Shown here in pieces: positions 1 to 12,137 of a DNA stretch of 64,000 bases (positions are counted from its first letter, which is position 1; every line of letters begins with the position of its first letter). Where the stretch lies: contig NC_081413.1 of the NCBI RefSeq assembly GCF_030272615.1, positions 552,015,136 through 552,079,135 on the forward strand, written 5' to 3'. The position numbers were made by a program, and so were the translations under genes. The notes below the pieces were generated by a model. The model was not told where the DNA came from, did no database searches, and was given only the letters and a program-made list of their open reading frames with translations. Source of the DNA: Cryptomeria japonica (lineage: Eukaryota > Streptophyta > Pinopsida > Cupressales > Cupressaceae).

Positions 1-290
1 TCCTATCTCTGTTTATAAGTGAATCTTTCTCACTTTACATGCATTCCTAGCTCAATCCTTCTATCTACATTCTTTACAAAAGAGGGTAGCCTTGCTGTCA
101 CAACCCTTGAAACTCATTTAGAATCCAATCTTGCATTGTGTGGGATTGGATCTTGTGGGTTTCAACCCCTCTTTTGAATGTAAAGTCTCCTCTAAGTGAA
201 CACCATCAACCCTAGTGACCTCCTTTCTCTCTCCTTGGAGTGGTGGGGGGAACACTTAGGGTTCGCTCATGATTTTTCGCTTTACAGCAT
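1..290. other. unassigned non-coding stretch
   Basis: No convincing reading frame. The sequence has mixed composition and ends in a CT-rich block and a G-run (GGTGGGGGG near 243-250), directly before the first codons of a copia pol gene. No gag gene is visible, so this is either leftover leader of the copia element after an internal deletion, or unrelated DNA joined to it. I could not assign it. Confidence 0.4.
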
Positions 291-1490
291 TGTTGAGGAG
301 AAAGCTTTAGCTTCTAAAGTTCAAGAGAAAATGAATGGGTAATTGATAGCGGTTGTTCAAATCATATGATTAGTGATAAAAGAAAATTTGTGAGCATGGA
401 AAGGTATGATGGTGGAATAGTTAGATTTGGAGATGACAAAGGATGTGTAATCTGTGGGAGAGGTTCTATTTCTTTTGATGGTAAGCATAATACTGATGAT
501 GTCTTGTATGTTGAAGATTTGAAGTATAATCTTTTGAGTGTTGGACAGATGGTTGATTAAGGTTATGATCTACAATTCAAGGATGGTAAATGCAATATTT
601 TAAATGGCTCTGATACAAAGATTAAATCTGGGACTAAGACTAAAGGTAACATTTTTCATTTGAATGCTAGTGAGAAAAGTTGTTTGATTGCTCAGATAGA
701 TACGAGTTGGTTGTGGCATAGGAGAATATGTCATGTAAATTTTGATTCAATGATCAAGATTTTTTCTACACATGTTGTTAGAGATCTGCCTAAGATTGTT
801 AATCTTGTTAATCTGATATGTAATGAATGTCAGATGGGTAAGCAAACAAGGATTTCTTTCAAGAGAAAACAATATACATTTGATGGACTACTAGATCTTG
901 TGCGTACTGACCTATCTAGACCTACAAATGTTAGAATTGTGCAAGGTGATAGATATTTTATGTTGCTAATTGATTATCATTTCATGATGATGTGGGTTAT
1001 CTTTTTGAAGGAGAAATTTGAAGCATTGGATAAATTAAAGATATTCAAAGATAAGGTTGAGACTGAGTTTGGTTTGAAGGTGAAGTGTCTTAGATCTAAT
1101 AGAGGTGGAGAATTATGTTCTGGTGATTTCAATTCATTCTATGAGATGCATGGAATCAAAAGACAATTATGTACTCCTAGAACCCCTTAGCATAATGGAG
1201 TTGTTGAGAGGAAGAATATAACTATTTTGGATGTTGCAAGGACTATGTTGATCGAAGTGAATGTTCTAAAAATCTACTGGAGAGGAGCCACTAGCACTAT
1301 TGTTTATACATTTAATAGAGTTCACATCAAAGGTGATATCAGTAAGACCCCTTATGAGCTTTGGTTTGGTCATGTTCCTACTGTAAGATATTTCAAAATA
1401 TTTGGTAGTAGCAAATCTTCTATCAAGAGAGATGAGGACATAGGAAAGTTTGATGCTAGAAGTGATGAAGGAATTTTTTGGGGATAATCT
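291..1490 (+). pseudogene. Copia1 protease and integrase part of pol
   Basis: The aspartic protease site is readable as WVIDSGCSNHM from 336. A one-base shift in an A-run near 330 separates it from the upstream VEEKALASKVQEK. The GAG-pre-integrase zinc-binding part follows (SWLWHRRICHVNFDSM, about 705-750, then CNECQMGKQ). The integrase core continues with RTDLSRP and RSNRGGELCSGDF, then NGVVERKN near 1197. A TAG at 1188 stands where the family has Gln in the TPQ-NGV motif. The block ends at TAA 1485. The product would cut the polyprotein and insert cDNA into host DNA. It is inactive through stops and a frameshift. Confidence 0.85.
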
Positions 1491-3380
1491 ACAAAGAGAA
1501 AAGCCTACCGGTGCTACAACAAGAGACTAAGGAAAATAGTGGAAAGTGCAAATGTGAAGGTGGATGAGAACCTTGGGAAAGACATTAGAGCATGTGGTTA
1601 TGATGATGGTTTACATGTTGTTTTAGCCCCTATTTAGATTGAAGAGCCTAAGAAGAATGATCCGGTAGAAATTGTTAACCTGGATGTTTCTACTACCAGT
1701 GAAGGTGTGCAAGAACCTGAGAATTGGAACAATTATAAGACTTCAAGGTATGTAAGATTGAATCATTTTGAAAATCAAATTATTGGTGATAAGAATAAGG
1801 GTGTGATGACTAGAAGAAAGTTAGCTACTGAAGAAGTATTTTTGAATTCTAAAGATGAACCTAAAGATGTTGTTGAAGCTAGTAAAGATGAAAGTTGGAT
1901 GAGAGCTATGGAAGAAGAACTAGATTAGATTGAAAATAATAATAAATAGGAACTTGTGCCTAGACCTAAGAATAAGAATATTATGTACTAATGGGTATTC
2001 AAAAACAAATTGAATGAAGTTGTTGAAGTTGTCAGAAATAAAGCAAGACTGGTCTACAAAGGATATTCACAACAAGAAGGAATTGATTATGAGGAGACTT
2101 TTTCTCTGGTTGCCAGACTTGAAGCTATTAGACTGTTTCTTGCATATGTTGCTTATAAAGATTTCAAGGTATATTAGAGGGATGTCAAATTAGCCTTTTT
2201 GAATGGTGCTCTTGAGGAACAAGTCTACATTGAGAAACCTGATGGATTTTCACTGTTAGATGATGGAGACATGGTATGTAAGTTGAAGAAATCTCTTTAT
2301 GGATTAAAACATTCTCTAGTATGCTAGATTAGATAAATACTTATTGAAATTGGGATTTACTAAAGGTGTCACTGACAGTTATTTGTATTTTAAGATTGAG
2401 AATGATAACACCTTGATTATTGAAGTATTTGTTGATGATATTATCTTTGGAGGTGATGATAATTTGAGAATGAAGTTTGTTGTTAATATGCAAAAATAAT
2501 TTGAGATGTCTGTGATTGGTGAGATGAAAATTTTCTTAGGTTTGCAGATTGCATAGATTGGAAAAGGTATATTCATATCTCAAACTAAGTATGTGAAGGA
2601 ATTGTTGAAGAATTTTGGGTTAGATGACTCCAAATCGGTTGGAACTCCTATGGTGACTGGTTGTAAACTGTCTAAGAATGATGAATCTTCGAAAGCTAAT
2701 CAGAGTTTATACAGATCTATGGTTGGTGGACTGCTATATCTTACTCAGACCAGGCTAGACATTATGCATGTTGTGTGTATGGCTGCTAGATATCAAGTTG
2801 ATCCGAAGGAAAGTCATGTCACTATTGTTAAAAGGATATTCAGATATCTGAAGGGAATTGTAGATTATGGACCGTGGTATCCAAGGAATGATGATTTCAT
2901 GTTCTGTGCCTACACTGACATTGTTTGGGTTGGTGACGTTGATGACCAAAAGAGTACTATAGGTGGAGCATTCTTTTTGGGTAAGAAATTAGTTTCAATA
3001 GCTAGAAAGAAACAAGATTCGGTATCCTTATCTATTATTGAAGTTGAGCATAATGTTGTTGGTAGTAATTGCACTCAGGTAGTTTGGATGAAGTAAATGT
3101 TGAAAGATATCAGAGTTATTCATGATGATCATACTGTTATTTACTATGATAATTACAGTGCTATCAACATGTCAAAGAATATGGTGCAACATTCAAAGAC
3201 TAAACATGTGTAAATCAAATATCATTACTTGAGAGAGCAAGGCAGTGAAGAGAAGGTGAAGCTGGAGTACGTATCTACAAAGGAATAAATTGCTGATATT
3301 TTCACTAAACCCTTGCCTACATATACATTTGTCTATTTGAGAGAAAATTTAGGGGTGTCCGCCCCTCCTAATGAGAACTA
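1491..3380 (+). pseudogene. Copia1 reverse transcriptase and RNase H part of pol
   Basis: After a poorly conserved linker (1500-1930) the copia RT is readable: [20 protein letters not shown] (2040-2100), DVKLAFLNGALEEQVYIEKP (about 2180-2240), YGLK (near 2298), and the catalytic motif as VFVDDIIFGG (2428-2457). RNase H follows at about 2880-3345 with YTDIVWVGD, SIIEVEHN, YYDNYSAINMSKN and DIFTKPLP. A small deletion shifts the frame around 2310-2325, and stops occur at 1926, 1947, 1989, 2175, 2497, 2554, 3094 and 3210. Several are TAG where relatives have Gln. RT and RNase H would copy the element RNA in the cytoplasmic particle. Clearly dead. Confidence 0.87.
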
Positions 3381-3698
3381 GATACATTATGTTTCATCGA
3401 TCTAGTGGATTTTAAAGCTTTATCTTTTTATCAGGATTGATTGGTTGGTGATGCTCCTTTGCTGGAGTAGTTTGTTGATCTGGTTATGTATTTCAGGGGG
3501 AGCTAGAGATTTATGTTTCTTTTTTTGAGAGAGAGATTTTGGTTATCTATTTTGAGAGATTTGGCATTTTTGTCAAAGGGAGAGAGAGATCGTGTGAAAA
3601 AATGCTTTATCTATCCTGAATTTAGGGGGAGTTTGTTGGAGATATCTTCTTTCTTTGCATTGATTGTTTTCACTATCATATGTTGCCATCAATGCCAA

Positions 3699-3707
3699 AG
3701 GGGGAGA
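3699..3707 (+). other. polypurine tract of Copia1
   Basis: The purine run AGGGGGAGA lies directly before TTGTTGG at 3708. This is the usual plus-strand primer position at the 3' end of a copia internal region, abutting the 3' LTR. Confidence 0.7.
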
Positions 3708-3708
3708 T

Positions 3709-4924
3709 TGTTGGATATTGTGGTGCATTGCTGCTACTAGGATATTTTTTTGTCATTGATGTCAACATATTCCTGTGATTTATTCTGGTATGATTGGGAA
3801 GATTTTATGATCCGGTTTGTATTTTTGTTTTATCGAACTCTATCGGTATATCCTCTTGTATATTCCAATGTGATCAGATCTTGTGCTGATATTTTGAGAT
3901 ATTGTTTAGGATGGTCTTATGTATATTCATTTTAGATGGTTCATGATTTGGTGCTCCTTGATTTATCCTTATTTGTGACAGTTGTCGATTGGTTGTGTTC
4001 TTGAGCTTTCAGACGTTGACCGATGAAGATTTGAAAACTGGTGTTGGTGCAGTTGTTCCTAACAATTCTAGCATACTTGTTGATGTTTCCTTGACATTTC
4101 CTATTTGTTTTGGTGATATGCATTGATCATTGTGTGAATTTTTGGTGGTTTGCATCAACCAGTGATGATTTTTGTGCTTTACGGTTTTTCTAGTGGTGTA
4201 GCATGTTGTAGTTGATCTTGGTGTGATTTCTGGTGGTGTTGTGCTTTTGGGAATTTGATTTAGGTCCATGCTATGCTATGTAAATCATTGTATTGGTCTG
4301 GTGGTTGATCTTTGTATCGTGTGATGTACTTTTATAATTATGAGTTGAGGGTTTAGTCGACCTTGTTATCAAGGTTGATGAATTGTATGTATAGGTGATA
4401 TAGTCATGTAATTTAGGTGTCAGTGTTGTGTCTGCATTATCAGAGAGAGGTGTATGTGTGAACAAGTGATGTATGATTCAATGATGAGATTGAGGTGAGA
4501 TTGGTGTTGCAGGGTAGGCAGCTTTTCTTAATCGAAAATGTAATCAGGCATTTGGAGATTATATTCTTTCAGTTCATTTCTTTTGGATTGTAGTTTGAAT
4601 CTTATTGTAAGTCAGTGAGACTTCCCTGAGGGTTGTAGCCTTCTGGGCCATTATACTTTAGTAGTGAGCTCTAGGCAATGTGCCTGAATGCATGTGCATT
4701 CCCCATTATAATATTTTCACATACTACTACAGAGTATCATCTTACTGTGGGTAGGTTCCCATCGTGGTTTTTCCCTTAACTAAGTTTTCCACATAAAAAT
4801 CTTGGCTTTGTGTGTTGTAGTTTATTAGATCTATTTTTGGTGGTTAAGTTTGTTATTCCGGTGAAGACTGAATTACTCCCCCACTCCCATCCTTCTTAGT
4901 CTTCCTTCTTGATTGCTGCTAACA
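3709..4924 (+). repeat. 3' LTR of Copia1 (about 1.2 kb)
   Basis: It begins TGTTGGATATTG right after the purine tract and ends GCTGCTAACA. A GTGGTTTTTCCCTT / TTTTCCACATAAAAATC block at about 4763-4802 resembles the R-U5 segment commonly seen in plant copia LTRs. The reading frames inside it are short and look like chance. The end is set by the TG...CA rule and by likeness to the LTR end of element C, since no second LTR copy is available here. Confidence 0.65.
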
Positions 4925-6438
4925 AGACCCACATGAAGGAGTGGAGGGGAGTGTGAAAAGTGTCACCTTTCCCATCCAAGGATTCAAGTTGAAGCTTTCC
5001 ACATATTTTTACAAAATTGAGGGATGGGTTTTACCTACTTTTCCATTTTGGATAACTCTTGTAGGATTTTGAGAAAGGAGGAGAGATTGGAGAGGGGTCC
5101 TATCATGAGATATGGAGGTCAATTATGCTTAAAATTGGAAAGATAAGTCTTCCCTAATCCTACCATTATTATTTTAGAGACCAATATGATAGGAATAAAA
5201 TTTATTATGGGATGTTGAGTGAGTGGTAAATTTAGATTTATGTGAATCTTGTAGTGGTCAAGTGAAAATTTGGATATTATGTTATCTTTGGTCTTTTTTT
5301 TTGGACTCTGTGAGTTTGACATGGTTCTATAATAGTTTTCTTGCTCAAGGGTATGGTTAGAGTCGACAAGGGTCCATGATGCCATTACGACAGGATGGAG
5401 AGCGAGCCTTTGTTACTTTTTTTCAATTGGACACATCTAGTGATGAGTATGTGTTATTTTGAAAATTATAGTTTAAGGAAAGTTTCATAATGTGTGGTTG
5501 ATAGTTTCATTGTGTAATTGAAATGAATGTTTTACTCCATTAACATGTTATTATGTGTATCTCTAAGTTTGATTTCTTTATAGTAAACATCGGATCTACT
5601 TACACCATATAGTTTCCACTTGGAAATTTAAGGAATTTTAAAGTAAAATAGTTGGCTTATAAGTAGGAAGTTTACCCTTGGAATATGAACATATTAACTT
5701 TTCATTAAAGTTGTGAAGTAAGGGGAAAATGAAATGGGCTTAAGCTTCGAATAAGGGGACCTTTGGTGATTATTACATATGTCATTAATATTAGAATTCT
5801 TTTATTGTTGATCCTTCATAAAAAGGGTATTATGAAAGGGCTTAGTAAGACTGAAATAAGATACCCTTATCTTTATATAAGAAAACTCCATTATCCAAGA
5901 AAATAAGTGTGGATGATATTTTTAATTTAAGAGTTCGTTATGTGTAGATATGTTTTTATTTTTATTTTTATTAATATTTATTGGTGGAACAAAGTTAAAC
6001 TTGTCATTGAGGCCCTTATATAAAATCATAAGAATGTATATATTATGTATATAAGCATAGGAATAGATTTATTCATTCAGTTTTGACTCACAAAGGAAGA
6101 CTATGTATGTTTGTCTTCTATTGTCTACAAAGGAGGTTTAAAGTTTAAGATTTTTTAATTGATGTTAATAATACAATACATAATATAACTTTTCTCTTCT
6201 ATAAGTAAATTTGTGTATGCATTTATGTTATATATCTAAATTTTGCTAGTAGTTTTTGGAGGATGGTTATTGAACACTTATGTAATTAATGGAATCTACA
6301 ATGTTAACATATGTGTGTGTCCATTGAAGATGCATCATTAAAATGAAGATAATATGTGAGACTTGTGCTATAAACAAGATACTAATTATTTTGCTCAAGA
6401 TTTTAATGAAAATAATAATAATAACATAAATCTACTCC
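4925..6438. other. AT-rich DNA without recognisable gene
   Basis: The stretch is non-coding in all frames, with long A/T runs and TTTATT words (5955-5975). I found no terminal repeats or element domains. The 88-codon minus-strand frame at 5119-5385 has no recognisable motif and looks like chance. Confidence 0.6.
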
Positions 6439-7462
6439 TGTAGACACTTAAATTTGATTAATTAATTTAATCAAATTGAATTCCCTTGGTTTCTTGTATT
6501 TATTAAATAATTCATAATAATTTAATCAAATATGACATCCCTTTTGGCTAAATTAATTTAATTAATAAAGTCATATTCAATTAATCGATTAATATTTTAT
6601 TAATTAATACTCCTTTTATCCTTCCTCTGCTAAATAAAATAATTTAATTATTTCATTTAGTTCATGTCACCTTTTTCCCCCTTTTATTTGAATTTATTTA
6701 ATTCAAAAATTCCAATTTGAGTCGTGCATGTCTCCTAACCTAAACCCCCATCTAACCCTAGCCTAACCCATGGATTCTAACCAACCCTATGCACTTAACC
6801 AACCTCATCCATTCTAACCTCGCCCTCACATTTGTGTACACATTCCTAATATCTTTAATATTTGGAAAAGAATATTTGTTATTTGGGTGGTTATTTCCCA
6901 AATAGACATGTGTCCTCAGGGACACATGCCACTACTCTCTTTTTCACTTGTCTTTTCCAAAGACACTTGTCATTATTGATTGAGAAACTTGTCCTCTTTG
7001 AGGACAAGCATGAAATCCTATTCTACATAGCATCTTGAGGATTTTCACATGGACTATTTGAGGACAAGTGTCTCATTTCTCAAGCCCTTCCTCTCCTTCC
7101 AAATCCTATTTAATCCCTCCATTTTCTATGCATTTCATCCATTTTTTCACAACCATACCATCGCAATGCTAAATTAGTTACTCATCTTGCACCATCATAT
7201 CACCATCCACACCTTGCATCAACCATCAAGGAGCTAAATTGAGCATCCAGAATGTGATGAGAACACATCAAATCAGAGAACAATCAAATTGAAGGGATAT
7301 TGGTTTGCACTCATGTTTGTCTTATGCTATTTGATATTCCAATTTCTTTTCTAAAGCATTCTCATCTTGAGAAATTGAATGGAATTTTGTGTTTCCTTTG
7401 ATTGTTAGTTTAGATTTCAATATTTTATTTTGCACACAATTTTCAGTCACACATTTCTCGCA
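6439..7462 (+). repeat. gypsy-type LTR, left copy
   Basis: It starts TGTAGACAC and ends TTCTCGCA. It shares long blocks with the reverse complement of 12,138-13,094: the AATTCCCTTGGTTTCTTG start, the CCTAACCTAAACCCCCATCT block near 6736, the TTTGGAAAAGAATATTTG and TTATTTGGGTGGTTATTTCC blocks near 6860-6900, and GGGATATTGGTTTGCACTCA near 7297. The boundaries are inferred from TG...CA and from where the similarity stops. Confidence 0.72.
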
Positions 7463-10254
7463 TACCCGGTGGGACCCACTTTACTAGTCATTCTAATGCT
7501 TCCTTGTTGTTTTAGTGATTTTTAATTGCAGATTGTTGGTGCTTGGAGAAAAAAATATGATTTCAAAGGTTGATTTCCACTTTGGCGAAGGTCATTTCAT
7601 CACCAGGTCAACTTTTATAGTCTCATGGGAATGTTGCCAAGTCCAACGGATTTACTACCAACTCCAGTGGGAACACATTTCCACCATTTTGTCTACATAT
7701 ATAATTTTTTTTGTAATTTTTCATAGTCCCATTTGTTTGAGGGTAACTCTCGCGGGTTTGAACTTGTGATTTTGATTTTTAGTCTTTTTGCTCTCAAGCC
7801 TGTGTAGTTACTATTCTATTATTTTAGTAGTCTAGTGGGTTCCTGGTTAGCTATAGCGGGTCTACTTTAGGTGCATTCTGTTTCATTTTATTCCCTTAGG
7901 ACTACATTCGACATTCTATAGTTTAGTTGCTTTGCTTTATAGTATAGTCCAGTGGGTTTGACATCAACTATGATAGGTTTGTTGCCTATTTAAATAGTCC
8001 AAAGAGTTTGCATTGTGCTTTTGCGAGTTTATGGTCTTGGTGTTTTGATTGTCATTTTATCGAATCATGATTTTATCAGATTATTGCTAACTTGCTAATT
8101 TTTGTTTTTTAATTTTTTTTTTCACTAACATTGGTGCAACTATGTCGCTTGTTGAAGACCCCACACCTTAAGCACTAATGATTTTATTACAGGACCACTA
8201 AAGAGGGGTTCCTTTAGGAAAACATCTTTTCCTTGAATGATTTTAAAATTTGCATTGTGCTTTATTGTTAATCTAGTGGCACACTTTAATTTGATAAGGG
8301 AAAAGAACAAGTGTTTTATGTGTTTGGCATGCTTGTGCATGTAGAGTAGACCTATTGCTAACACACACTATCCTCTCCCCTACCTCTCATGGTCTTGGGT
8401 GCAAGATAAAAGTGTTAGCGATGCTTAATTTTACTTTTTTAGTATTAGAGGGCCTTCCTCCCAAGAAGCCATTCAGGGCAATGAGAGGGAATGACCCAAG
8501 TGATACTTCTTCAGCCTGCTATATAAATTAAAAGTTAGGTGAAAACTGTGACTACTTGGTGATGTGCACCTACATCGATGTTTCCTTTGGGATATGCTCT
8601 TAAGTGATTCTTCACCACATGGGTAGACAACAGGTTCCGTTGAAGTACCCCCACTACAATCCATGTTTTAGTAGCCACAATCCTTGATACTTGTTTATCA
8701 AAGAGGTCAGACCTCTGAAGCTACCCCAATTTGTATGTTTTCATAGTTGAGATAGATATCCCTTGGTTCATAAGATCTTGGGATCTTTGGGGTATGATAT
8801 TTTGGTGTGCCTGAGAAGTGTGTGTCATGGTGGGGAAGCTAGTGCCATTGAAATCTATATTTGTCTACTATGTTTCAATATTTGGAGAAATCCAAGTGGG
8901 GATTCAAAAAGTAGTATCCATATTCCCCAACTTATGTTGTTTTCTCTAATTTGCATTCACTTTTTGACTAGTGTTCATAAACATCTTGGACTAATGCAGG
9001 CCCTCTTTATCTCAGTTGTGTCAAATGTTTCATTTTCAAGCTTTATGTGCTTGTATCACACAAAATATTTTGCCAAAATCAATCTAAGTTATCAAACACT
9101 TCACTCACCTAGTCCTTGTTTGCTTCCTGCTCTAGCAGAAACACCTTTTACTCTAAGCTAGATTGACATACTTAGCATAGTCATTGTCATTCCATCTCTC
9201 AGGGGTTTTCTCTTGAGATCAATGGGTTGCATTGTGTTTTTTCCTAGCTTTTGGTTGTCCCAATCCAACAAGTTTGCACCCAACTTTAGTGGGTTCACCA
9301 CTATCTTTGTGAGTCGTGTTAGTCATTGATCTTTAGTGAGTTTACACCCAAGTCTAGTGGTTTTACCCTTTACTTTGGCAGTTTTGCCTCCTACTCCTAT
9401 AGGTTTTCTTCTTTTGTCTTGTTGTGGTACCAAAATTTATCTCTAGTGGGTTTGAACCTTATTCCATTGGGTTTTCTCTTAGTTTCACGGGTCTAACCTT
9501 ATAATAGGTTGAGTTAATCTTTTTCCTCAGTACCAAGATATTGTTTTGGTTTGTTAGTTCATAACTTGAGTTTGCTAGTGGTTTATTTTATCATCATTCC
9601 TATCCCATGACGTCATTATTGACATCTTTTCCCTCATCTATCTTGTGTCACCTAGATTTCATCACCATTGCATGTTCTTTCCAAAGTCAAGGATAATCTT
9701 TCTAATCAAAATTGATCTCTCTTTTCTATCTGATTGCATCATCAGTCCATCATTCTTTTCCACTGCACTAATCACTTAATCCTCCTATCTTTCACTTCTT
9801 TCCCTTATTCGATTCACTAACTCGAATCTATCAGAACCTTTTGGTTTCATTTATCTAAAATTGTAATATAGTCTACATCTTTTATGTGGTAATTATCACC
9901 AACTCTTTGACTATACTATGTCTAGAGTTTAATCTTATATTTCACTATGATCTTATCACCTTGAGATAGAGGTTTTATTCACATTGATTTACCTCATTGC
10001 TTGAGTGCATCCTCTTGAGTAAATTCATGGTTGCATTTCTTTATTTAGACATCATCCAATTGTAATTTGAGTGTCATCCTTCCAATCAATTCATCTTTGA
10101 TCCAATCATCACTTCTATCTCCATTCTCTTTTTATCAACTGGATTGAATCAAACAATCAATCCAACCCTTGACTTTAGATTCATGTTTTCATCACCTCAT
10201 CCTTTCATCCTATAATTCATGCCCATCACCACTCATTCTTGATCTCGGGAAGCC
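7463..10254 (+). other. gypsy leader region with degenerate AGTGGGTTT words
   Basis: About 2.8 kb lies between the LTR and gag and has no coding potential I can recognise; frames such as 8763-9161 (132 codons) show no domain. A primer-binding site would be expected just after 7462; the sequence there (TACCCGGTGGGACCC) does not match a common tRNA end convincingly. The word AGTGGGTTT or close variants recurs (about 7664, 7834, 7950, 9288, 9450), often followed by a CC-ending tail, as in CTAGTGGGTTTGAACC. The second half is CT-rich (9600-10,250). Confidence 0.55.
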
Positions 10255-12137
10255 ATGGAACAACAACCTTCTCATCTTGGAGTGGAATTTTCTGCTTCGC
10301 AATCAAATCTCAATTTGAGCATCAACCACATCATGTCAGGAAATGTTCCTATCAGTTATGATCCACTTAACCCAATTGTCCTTGATGATACAATGGTTAA
10401 TCAACCTGATGAGATAGATGCCAAAATCAATCTTGTGGAATAGTTCCTTTTGAATCTAGATAAAGCCCAAATGGTGGACGATATCATTGAGAGTTGGAAA
10501 AACCTCATCTTTGCAAACATGGTCACCCAAGGTATGACTATTGCATCACCTAATGCACCTATGATGACTAGTCTATAAGAACCCCCTCAATAGCAAGTAC
10601 CTCCCCATCAACCCCCATCATCAACACTGTTGAATCAACAAAAAGTCCAAATGGCACCACCATAGTAGAGTGCCCAACTTCCATCACTCGAATTACTGCC
10701 TATGGGTACCCTTGGACAAGATTATCAACCATTTTATGCCAGTTTAGCAAGGCTTGCACCACCTCCACTCTCAAGAGGAGGCATCTATAATGCACCAGCT
10801 AATGTGTCATCTATACAACTTATAACATTGCTTCCATTGATGACTCAAATGCCCATGACTTCTAATGTGCTACATGTTACACCTTTCACTAATCTATCAC
10901 TAGACCCATCAACATGCCTTCCACACAAGCACTGAATTGGACCATGAGAATGTCAGGCTATCTGCCACCACCTGTCACATAGGCTATGATTGGGGGCATC
11001 AGTTACACGATGTCATCGTCATCTGTACCCCTACCTATGTAGTTCATGTTGTAAATTGTCAGTGCCCACAATATTAATCGCAAGTGACTTCACAACCTGT
11101 CATCTCACAACTATGATTTAGTTACTTACAAGCACCACCTTAATCCTATGTCATGATGAATGTTTATTAGTTCCCAAGTGGCACTAATCCAAATCCCCCA
11201 TCGTATAATGCTCAATCCAATGTGCATCCTAATTACACTAGGGGCAGTTCTCTTCATGGTGGCACTCCTCAAGTCCAACAATTCCCAAATGTGCAGTACC
11301 AACAACATGATATCGCTCCAGAATAGAATGTTGCGACATACTTGAGGCTACCCTAGTATCAACAACCACCACTTATCCAACAGTACGTTCCTGTTTATCA
11401 AAACATGACAAGCTATCAAAATCTGCCACATCAATCAAGCTATCTCTATTCACGTCAAGTGGTACAATATCAATCTACTACGTTGTCTCTTGATCCGTTT
11501 CTAGTCAATATTAAATTGAAAGAAATGAAGACAACTCTTAAAACCTTACAAGATAACAAACCTGAGCGAGTTTTCAAATTTGACGAGCTCTGTCCATATC
11601 CATTGGATGAGTGAATAATGATAATGCCCTTCCCCAAACACTTTGAAACACCTAAATTTGATAAAAACAAGGGGAAAGGTGATCCTCATCATCACATTAA
11701 GTTGTTCTTTGTGGCTTGTCAGGAGGTGTCATGGTGCAAAAACTATCTTCTACAGTTGTTCCCCAAAAGGCTCAATGGACCCTATCTAGAATAGTTTTCC
11801 AAGTTTCCATTTGGTACTATCACAACATTCACAAACTTGTTAGAGAATTTTGTAGCTTATTATCACTACAATATTAAAAATGGCATCTCTATGCTTGACC
11901 TTTGCCAAACCAAGCAAAAGGGAGGTGAAAGCCTCCTAGACTACATCTAAAGGTTGAGGGCCCTTTTCGGTTGCCTCCCATGTATAGCACCAAACACTTA
12001 ATTGGTCTAGGTGTTCATTAGCAATCTCCACCCAAACCTTTCATATTGCATATATTTAAATTGTACAAGCACCTTCAATGACATCATATCTAAGGGACCA
12101 TCAGTAGAAAAGGATTTGATCAATGAAGGAATCATCA
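10255..12137 (+). pseudogene. Ty3/gypsy gag pseudogene
   Basis: It starts ATGGAACAACAACC at 10,255. The N-terminal part is rich in Pro, Gln and Ser (PPSSTLLNQQ, LARLAPPPLSRGG), as in long gypsy gags. A retrotransposon gag domain follows from about 11,570: KFDELCPYPLDE, then KHFETPKFDKNKGKGDPHHH, LLQLFPKRLNGPYLE, a FSKFPFGTITTF block, LDLCQTKQKGGESLLDYI and VFISNLHPNLSYC. Many in-frame stops interrupt it, several TAG at Gln-like places. Gag would form the particle shell. The frame runs straight into the inverted LTR copy at about 12,138, so the zinc knuckle and all of pol are missing. Confidence 0.8.

Larger units (their letters stand above)
291..4924 (+). mobile_element. SIRE-like Ty1/copia retrotransposon, 5'-incomplete (Copia1)
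   Basis: The order protease - integrase - reverse transcriptase - RNase H is diagnostic of Ty1/copia. Behind the coding part lies a purine tract (about 3699-3707) followed by a sequence starting TGTTGG and ending AACA, taken as the 3' LTR. The 5' LTR and gag are absent from the window, so no target-site duplication can be tested; AGACC (4925-4929) would be the 3' copy. The LTR end (a C-run with a CT-rich tail before TAACA) resembles that of element C near 60.5 kb, so the two probably belong to one lineage, by inference SIRE/Maximus. Confidence 0.85.

Noticed and set aside
8763-9161. Possible 132-codon gene
   Set aside because: It lies in the gypsy leader, has no motif and a composition typical of chance frames.
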